Below are positions 5,719-9,319 of a DNA stretch of 9,319 nucleotides, piece after piece (position 1 is the stretch's first letter; every line of letters starts with the position of its first letter). This DNA comes from Actinomycetota bacterium (GTDB lineage Bacteria > Actinomycetota > Thermoleophilia > Gaiellales > Gaiellaceae): positions 1 through 9,319 of the forward strand of contig VAXT01000012.1 of assembly GCA_005883245.1 (NCBI GenBank), written 5' to 3'. The notes beneath the pieces are model-generated. The model made no database searches. It saw only the letters and a list, made by a program, of their open reading frames with translations, and had not been told where the DNA came from. Made by a program: the position numbers and the translations under genes.

Positions 5719-6969
5719 ATGACTGCGACGGACTACGAGGCTCTGCCAGCCCTCGCAGAGGAGGCGCCGGCTCCGAGCGCCGGCACCGTCGTCATGAAGT
5801 TCGGGGGGACGTCGGTCGCGGACGTCGATCGCCTGCGGGCAGTCGCCCAGCGGCTCGTGACCGCCCGCGAAGCCGGGAACCGCGTCGTTGCCGTCCTGTC
5901 CGCGATGGGAGACACGACGGACGAGCTCGTCCGGCTCGCGCACCAAATCTCACGGCGCCCCGTCGCCCGCGAGCTGGACATGCTGATCTCGGTCGGCGAG
6001 CGGATCTCGTGCTCGCTGTGCGCGATGGCGATCCACGACCTCGGCCACGAGGCGATCTCGCTTACGGGCTCGCAGGCCGGGATCGTCACCGACACCGCGC
6101 ACGGCAAGGCGAAGATCGTCGACATCCGCGCGAACCGCATCCACGAGGCGCTCGACAAGGAGCGGATCGTCCTCGTCGCCGGCTTCCAGGGCGTCTCGAC
6201 GGAGTTCGACATCACGACGCTCGGCCGGGGCGGCTCGGACACGACCGCCGTCGCGCTCGCGGCAGCGCTCGGCGCCGACGCCTGCGAGATCTACACGGAC
6301 GTCGACGGCGTGCACACCGCCGACCCGCGGATCGTCTCGAATGCGCGCAAGCTGCACGCGGTCAGCTACGGCGAGATGCTGGAGCTGGCCGCCTCAGGCG
6401 CGCGCGTGCTCCAGCTGCGGTCGGTCGAGTTCGCACGCAACCACGAGGTCAAGCTGCACGTCCGGTCGAGCTTCTCGGCGGCCGACGGCACCTGGATTCG
6501 CGAGGAGGACGAACGGATGCTGGAGAAAGCGCTCATCTCAGGCGTCACGCACAAGTCGGCCGAGACGGTGTACCGGGTCGAGGGCGTGTCCGCGGCCCGG
6601 CTCTTCGAGGCTCTGGCCCAGGCGGGCGTCAACGTCGACACGGTGATCCAGACGGGCCTCGAGATCGTCTTCTCGGCCGACGAGGGGCCGGGGGCCGAGG
6701 ACGCGCTCGGGAGCCTCGGCGTCGAGTGGTCGGCGCGGGAAGACCTGGGACAGGTCAGCGTCATCGGAGCCGGAATGAAGAGTCATCCGGGAGTGGCCGC
6801 GAAGATGTTCTCCGCGCTCGAGGAGCTCGGGATCCAGCCCGTGATCGTGAGCACCTCGCCGATCAAGATCGGCTGCTTCGTCGCGCGCGACCAGGTCGAG
6901 CAGGCCGTGCAGGCGCTGCACGCAGCGTTCGAGCTCGAGCGGCCGGAGGCTGAGCGCCGGCATGCCTGA
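5719..6969 (+). CDS. lysC: Aspartate kinase (catalytic domain plus two ACT domains)
   Basis: Phosphorylates L-aspartate with ATP to give aspartyl-4-phosphate, the first step to Lys/diaminopimelate, Thr and Met. It is 416 aa from ATG 5719. A longer frame reaching back into recR is rejected, and a shorter start at 5794 (MKFGGTSV) is possible. Visible parts: KFGGTSV (27-33), SVGERIS (91-97), TTLGRGGSDTTAVAL (166-180), the YTDVDGVHTADPR nucleotide-binding segment (192-204), ACT1 (about 274-340) and ACT2 (about 345-405, with GMKSHPGVAAKMFSAL). It is the monofunctional lysC type. Against the Corynebacterium glutamicum enzyme as I recall it, ACT1 lacks the DKPG turn and about 7 residues of the effector loop. 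A strong internal start at 6517 probably makes a separate beta subunit. The 3' end overlaps asd by 8 nt. Confidence 0.95.
   Translation: MTATDYEALPALAEEAPAPSAGTVVMKFGGTSVADVDRLRAVAQRLVTAREAGNRVVAVLSAMGDTTDELVRLAHQISRRPVARELDMLISVGERISCSLCAMAIHDLGHEAISLTGSQAGIVTDTAHGKAKIVDIRANRIHEALDKERIVLVAGFQGVSTEFDITTLGRGGSDTTAVALAAALGADACEIYTDVDGVHTADPRIVSNARKLHAVSYGEMLELAASGARVLQLRSVEFARNHEVKLHVRSSFSAADGTWIREEDERMLEKALISGVTHKSAETVYRVEGVSAARLFEALAQAGVNVDTVIQTGLEIVFSADEGPGAEDALGSLGVEWSAREDLGQVSVIGAGMKSHPGVAAKMFSALEELGIQPVIVSTSPIKIGCFVARDQVEQAVQALHAAFELERPEAERRHA
6503..6519 (+). promoter_or_regulatory. Internal ribosome site and ATG for an aspartokinase beta subunit
   Basis: AGGAGG (6503-6508) is followed after 8 nt by an in-frame ATG (6517-6519, residue 267 of the kinase). 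Translation from here would yield a 150-aa protein made only of the two ACT domains (6517-6969). This is the same place where alpha2beta2 aspartokinases of Corynebacterium and Bacillus start their beta subunit. The site is much better than the one at the gene's own start. Confidence 0.65.
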
Positions 6970-7906
6970 GCCGCGGATCGGAGTCGTCGGCGCGACCGGC
7001 GCCGTCGGCACGGTCACGCTTGGCCTACTGGCGGAGCGCGGCTTCGGTCAGGTGCGGGCATTCGCCTCGAAACGCTCGGCCGGGACGAAGGTGCCCTACG
7101 CGGGGGACGAGCTCGAGGTCGAAGAAGCGACGCCGGAGTCTCTCGGCGCGGGCGAGCTCGACCTCTGCTTCTTCTCGGTCGGAACCGCTCAGAGCGTCGA
7201 GCTCGTGCCGGCGGCGGTCAGCGGAGGCGCCGTCTGTGTGGACAAGTCGTCCGCGTTCAGGCTGACCGAGGGGATCCCGCTCGTCGTGCCGGAGGTCAAC
7301 GGCGAGCGCGCGGCCGGGCACGAGGGAATCGTCGCCAACCCGAACTGCTCGACGATCCAGCTCGTCTGCGCTTTGGCGCCCTTGCACGAGGCGGCGGGTG
7401 TGCGCAGCGTGCGCATCGCCACGTATCAGTCCGCCTCGGGGGCGGGGGTCGAGCGGATGGAGCAGCTGCGTGCGCAGGAGCCCGCGGCCGGCAACGTCTC
7501 GATGGACTGGGAGCTCGAGGGGGACGAGTTCGACGAGGAGACGAAGCTCAGGGCCGAGACGCGCAAGATCCTCGAGCTGCCCGAGTTGCCGTTCAGCGCG
7601 ACCTGCGCCCGCGTTCCGGTGCTGATCGGGCACTCGCAGGCCGTTTGGATCGAGACCGAGGCCCCGCTTTCGCCGGAGGAGGCGCGCGACGTCCTGTCGG
7701 GGGCGCCTTCTGTGACCCTCGCCGATCTACCGACGCCGCGGGACGCCGTCGGCCGAGACGAGGTCTTCGTCGGACGCATCCGGCAGGACAGCGCCGGAGA
7801 CGGTCTGGCCCTCTGGGTCGTGTGCGACAACCTGCGCAAGGGCGCGGCGCTCAACGCGGTGCAGATCGCAGAGCTCCTTCTGGAGCGCCGGGTGCTGGCT
7901 GCCTAG
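6962..7906 (+). CDS. asd: Aspartate-semialdehyde dehydrogenase
   Basis: Reduces aspartyl-4-phosphate with NADPH to aspartate-4-semialdehyde, the branch intermediate for Lys, Thr and Met and for diaminopimelate of the cell wall. It is 314 aa. Visible parts: NADP-binding VVGATGAVG (8-16), catalytic Cys 129 in NPNCSTIQL, YQSASGAG (155-162), R217 and H224 in the RVPVLIGHS segment, and the DNLRKGAALNAVQIAE dimer helix near the end. The family usually has 330-350 residues. The missing length is in the insert between SGAG and ETRKIL, which is about 23 residues shorter than in Bacillus and lacks the usual IAFNxIP motif. ATG lies inside the end of lysC with an 8-nt overlap, which suggests coupled translation. 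Confidence 0.95.
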   Translation: MPEPRIGVVGATGAVGTVTLGLLAERGFGQVRAFASKRSAGTKVPYAGDELEVEEATPESLGAGELDLCFFSVGTAQSVELVPAAVSGGAVCVDKSSAFRLTEGIPLVVPEVNGERAAGHEGIVANPNCSTIQLVCALAPLHEAAGVRSVRIATYQSASGAGVERMEQLRAQEPAAGNVSMDWELEGDEFDEETKLRAETRKILELPELPFSATCARVPVLIGHSQAVWIETEAPLSPEEARDVLSGAPSVTLADLPTPRDAVGRDEVFVGRIRQDSAGDGLALWVVCDNLRKGAALNAVQIAELLLERRVLAA

Positions 7907-7943
7907 TCGGTTTTCGTCTCAGCGAGGCGGGAACCCGAGGACC

Positions 7944-8063
7944 ATGACACTCACATCACGTTGGATCGTCGTGGGCCTCGTGCTCGCCGCGATCGTGGCT
8001 GTCGTGGTCATCTACGCAGTCACGTCCGGCGGCGGGGGCGGCGGCACCGGCGGCGGCTACTAG
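7944..8063 (+). CDS. 39-aa single-span membrane peptide with a Gly-rich tail
   Basis: A short frame of 39 residues starting MTLTSRW. One strongly hydrophobic helix follows (about 8-26, IVVGLVLAAIVAVVVIYAV), and the tail is TSGGGGGGTGGGY. GAGG lies only 3 nt before the ATG and GAGGCGGG about 13 nt before it, so the ribosome site is imperfect. The single Arg before the helix suggests the N-terminus is inside. It lies 37 nt after asd on the same strand and could be read through from it. I do not recognise a family; the clean hydrophobic helix in a very GC-rich region, ended by a designed-looking Gly tail, is the main reason to believe it. Confidence 0.55.
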   Translation: MTLTSRWIVVGLVLAAIVAVVVIYAVTSGGGGGGTGGGY

Positions 8064-8137
8064 CCGCTTCCGCCCCATCCAGCGTGGCCCCGAACTCGCT
8101 GCCACCACACAACCGACGGCCGAACCCGTCCATTCGA

Positions 8138-8179
8138 GCCCTGTCCCGGGACCTGGTCCCAGGGCGCATGGCCGTTGAA
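8138..8179. repeat. Palindromic 42-bp unit, copy 1
   Basis: Holds the perfect odd palindrome GGGACC-T-GGTCCC at 8148-8160. Flanking CCC (8145-8147) can pair with GGG (8162-8164) across a bulged A, giving an 8-bp hairpin with loop CTG. The first 28 bp match copy 2 at 25 positions, including 19 identical bases in a row (8147-8165). It lies between the convergent membrane-peptide gene and the GNAT-like gene. Confidence 0.75.
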
Positions 8180-8220
8180 GCCACGTCTCGGGACCTGGTC
8201 CCAGGGCATGGCTGTTCGGG
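8180..8220. repeat. Palindromic 42-bp unit, copy 2
   Basis: Second copy, 42 bp from the first, with the same palindrome at 8190-8202. The outer arm is CTC (8187-8189) instead of CCC, so pairing with GGG is kept through a G-U pair. After the palindrome both copies continue with a related ATGGC-GTT stretch. It ends exactly at the stop codon of the minus-strand GNAT-like gene. No U-run follows either copy, so a classic terminator is not shown, but a two-way transcript end is possible. Confidence 0.75.
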
Positions 8221-8844
8221 CTAGGGGCGGGGCGGAACAGGTGCCGGCGCGGGCGAGAACGCCTCCTTCACGAGCCTGAGCACCTTCTCCCGCGTGCCCT
8301 CGGCGACCGGCTGCAGGCCGCCGAGCTCGAGTCTCGCCAGCTCGATGCGACCCTGAGCGCGAACAGTCTCGAACCCGAAGTCGGACAGGAAATCGCGCGG
8401 GAAGACCGTGCGGTGGACGAAAAACCGCTCGTGCGCCGACTTACCCTCCGGGTAGCTGTAGGCGAACGTCTCGAGCGCGCCCGCCTTCTTCTCGCGCGCG
8501 TCGCCGATCGCGGCCAGGAAGAGAGACTGCATCACCCAAGGGCTCGCGCGGCCGAGCAGGTACGCGCAGGTGACGAGCACGGCGTCGTTCGACGGCGGCC
8601 CCGCCGGCAGCTCTCGGGCGCGCGGGAAGAGCTCGGCCGGCCCGTACTGCATGGAGCCGATCACCGACCCGTCGTCGTCGCGGTACACGGCCCCCCAGGC
8701 GCCCCAGTCGAGCTCGGAGCGCTCGATCCAGCGGGGCTTGTCGAGGCCGCGGCGCGCGCTCGACTGCCACCAGATGCATTCGTGACAGACCTGCGGCGCC
8801 TCCTGGAGCGTCACCCCGGTCAAACCGGCGACTCGCGTGCTCAC
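8221..8844 (-). CDS. GNAT-like N-acetyltransferase family protein
   Basis: A 207-aa protein from GTG 8844. The longer upstream frame to 9129 is low-complexity Arg/Ser and overlaps the phosphoesterase, so it is rejected. Near the N-terminus is C20-x2-C23 with WWQ. Then come WGAWGAVYRDDDGSVIGSMQYGP (47-69, a beta-strand pair typical of GNAT-like folds) and a middle stretch (85-130) with VLVTCAYL and an AAIGDAREKKAGALETFAY helix and strand. FGFETVRAQGRIELARLEL closes the core (156-174), followed by a Pro-rich tail. The pattern resembles actinobacterial proteins annotated as GNAT acetyltransferases, but the acetyl-CoA loop (R/Q-x-x-G-x-G/A) is not clear. Acetyl transfer is therefore an inference and the substrate is unknown. 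Its GTG overlaps the stop of the 29-aa ORF as GTGA. Confidence 0.75.
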   Translation of the reverse strand: MSTRVAGLTGVTLQEAPQVCHECIWWQSSARRGLDKPRWIERSELDWGAWGAVYRDDDGSVIGSMQYGPAELFPRARELPAGPPSNDAVLVTCAYLLGRASPWVMQSLFLAAIGDAREKKAGALETFAYSYPEGKSAHERFFVHRTVFPRDFLSDFGFETVRAQGRIELARLELGGLQPVAEGTREKVLRLVKEAFSPAPAPVPPRP

Positions 8845-8930
8845 GAAGCTGATTCTAGGCTCGGGCCGACCTTCCGCAGCCCGCCGACGACCAGGGCGAG
8901 CACCGCATCGATCACAAGCGCACGAATCAT
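8841..8930 (-). CDS. 29-aa hydrophobic peptide coupled between two genes
   Basis: A 29-residue frame starting MIRALVIDAVLALVVGGLRK. Its ATG overlaps the stop of the phosphoesterase as ATGA (8927-8930), and its own stop overlaps the GTG of the GNAT-like gene as GTGA (8841-8844). A double stop-start overlap of this kind is typical of translationally coupled operons and is unlikely for a meaningless frame. The peptide has a short amphipathic to hydrophobic helix (about 4-17) followed by Arg-Lys and a polar tail, so it may lie on or in the membrane. No ribosome site is obvious, which fits re-initiation. I recognise no family. Confidence 0.5.
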   Translation of the reverse strand: MIRALVIDAVLALVVGGLRKVGPSLESAS

Positions 8931-9319
8931 CCGTCGAACATACGCCGCAGGACGAGCTCGGTCGCCTCCGGCCGCGCGAAGAAGCGGAACGGGACGAACG
9001 TCGTACCGAGCCCCGGCGAGACGTGGAGCACACCGCCCGGCCGGCGGTAGAGCCCCTCCGCGTACGTCCACCGGAGATGCGCAAACCGCACCTTCCCACG
9101 CCCGTACGGGACGACGATCTGACCCGCATGGAGATGCCCCGCGAGGACGAGGTCGAACAGGCCAGGCTGCACGCGGTCGATCACGCTTGGGAAGTGGCAG
9201 AGCAGGATGCGCAGGTCCGCCTCCGGATCCGCGAGCTCCGAGGGGCGTGAGACGCCGAGCCGGTAGCTCCGCGGATCGATGCCGACGATCTGCACGCTCC
9301 GGCCTCGAACCTCGATCGT
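8927..9319 (-). CDS. Metallophosphoesterase, YkuE-like, 5' part outside the window
   Basis: The last 130 residues of a calcineurin-like phosphoesterase; the frame is still open at the right edge. Seen are the metal-binding LLCHFP (His at about residue 42 of the visible part), the metal-binding AGHLHAGQ motif (about 60-67, usually GHTHGGQ in the family) and the C-terminal VSPGLGTTFVPFRFFARPEATELVLR, typical of the YkuE/YaeI group. These enzymes hydrolyse phosphoesters using a two-metal centre; some members are membrane-associated and act on lipid-linked substrates, but the substrate here cannot be told. The N-terminal metal ligands (DxH, GDxxD, GNHD) lie outside the window. It is the first visible gene of a minus-strand operon. 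Confidence 0.88.
   Translation of the reverse strand, partial: TIEVRGRSVQIVGIDPRSYRLGVSRPSELADPEADLRILLCHFPSVIDRVQPGLFDLVLAGHLHAGQIVVPYGRGKVRFAHLRWTYAEGLYRRPGGVLHVSPGLGTTFVPFRFFARPEATELVLRRMFDG

Noticed and set aside
7961..8224. An 87-aa plus-strand frame that includes the palindromic repeats.
   Set aside because: It is very Arg-rich, shadows the 39-aa peptide in another frame and reads through the palindromes; no ribosome site supports it.
8845..9129. A 95-residue N-terminal extension of the GNAT-like protein.
   Set aside because: It is Arg/Ser low complexity, and it is the shadow of the phosphoesterase and the 29-aa ORF in another frame.

Overview
The window is about 70% GC by eye and has the gene content and protein style of a high-GC actinobacterium. 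My best guess is the deep-branching class Thermoleophilia (Gaiellales or Solirubrobacterales-like). That guess rests on recognised protein style (DnaX, RecR and the GNAT-like protein) and not on any search. It looks like a chromosomal housekeeping region, with no transposase, integrase, phage gene or CRISPR array.

Left part, 1-865: a secreted or membrane-anchored Pro/Ala-rich protein runs off the left edge on the minus strand. A tRNA-Val(CAC) follows on the minus strand, then a small bacterial SRP RNA (4.5S type) on the plus strand that leads into dnaX.

Central part, 866-6969: this is the familiar dnaX - ybaB - recR replication/repair neighbourhood, but it is interrupted twice. A signal-peptide protein with a LamG/concanavalin-like domain, followed by a 13-bp hairpin terminator, sits between dnaX and ybaB. 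A REC-only response regulator on the minus strand sits between ybaB and recR; its 3' end overlaps the 3' end of ybaB.

Amino-acid part, 5719-8063: recR is followed after 10 nt by aspartate kinase, which overlaps aspartate-semialdehyde dehydrogenase by 8 nt. These two enzymes catalyse steps 1 and 2 of the aspartate pathway (Lys/Thr/Met and diaminopimelate). The kinase gene holds a strong internal Shine-Dalgarno and ATG just before its ACT domains, as expected for an alpha2beta2 enzyme. Its first ACT domain lacks the usual ligand-binding loops. A 39-aa single-span membrane peptide with a Gly-rich tail follows.

Right part, 8064-9319: two tandem 42-bp units, each carrying a GGGACC-T-GGTCCC palindrome, lie between convergent operons. 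The minus-strand operon reads from the right edge: a YkuE-like metallophosphoesterase (5' end outside the window), a 29-aa hydrophobic ORF joined by ATGA and GTGA overlaps, and a GNAT-like protein.

The best leads for something undescribed are the palindrome pair, the 29-aa coupled ORF, the altered aspartokinase regulatory domain with its internal start, and the two genes inserted in the dnaX-ybaB-recR cluster.
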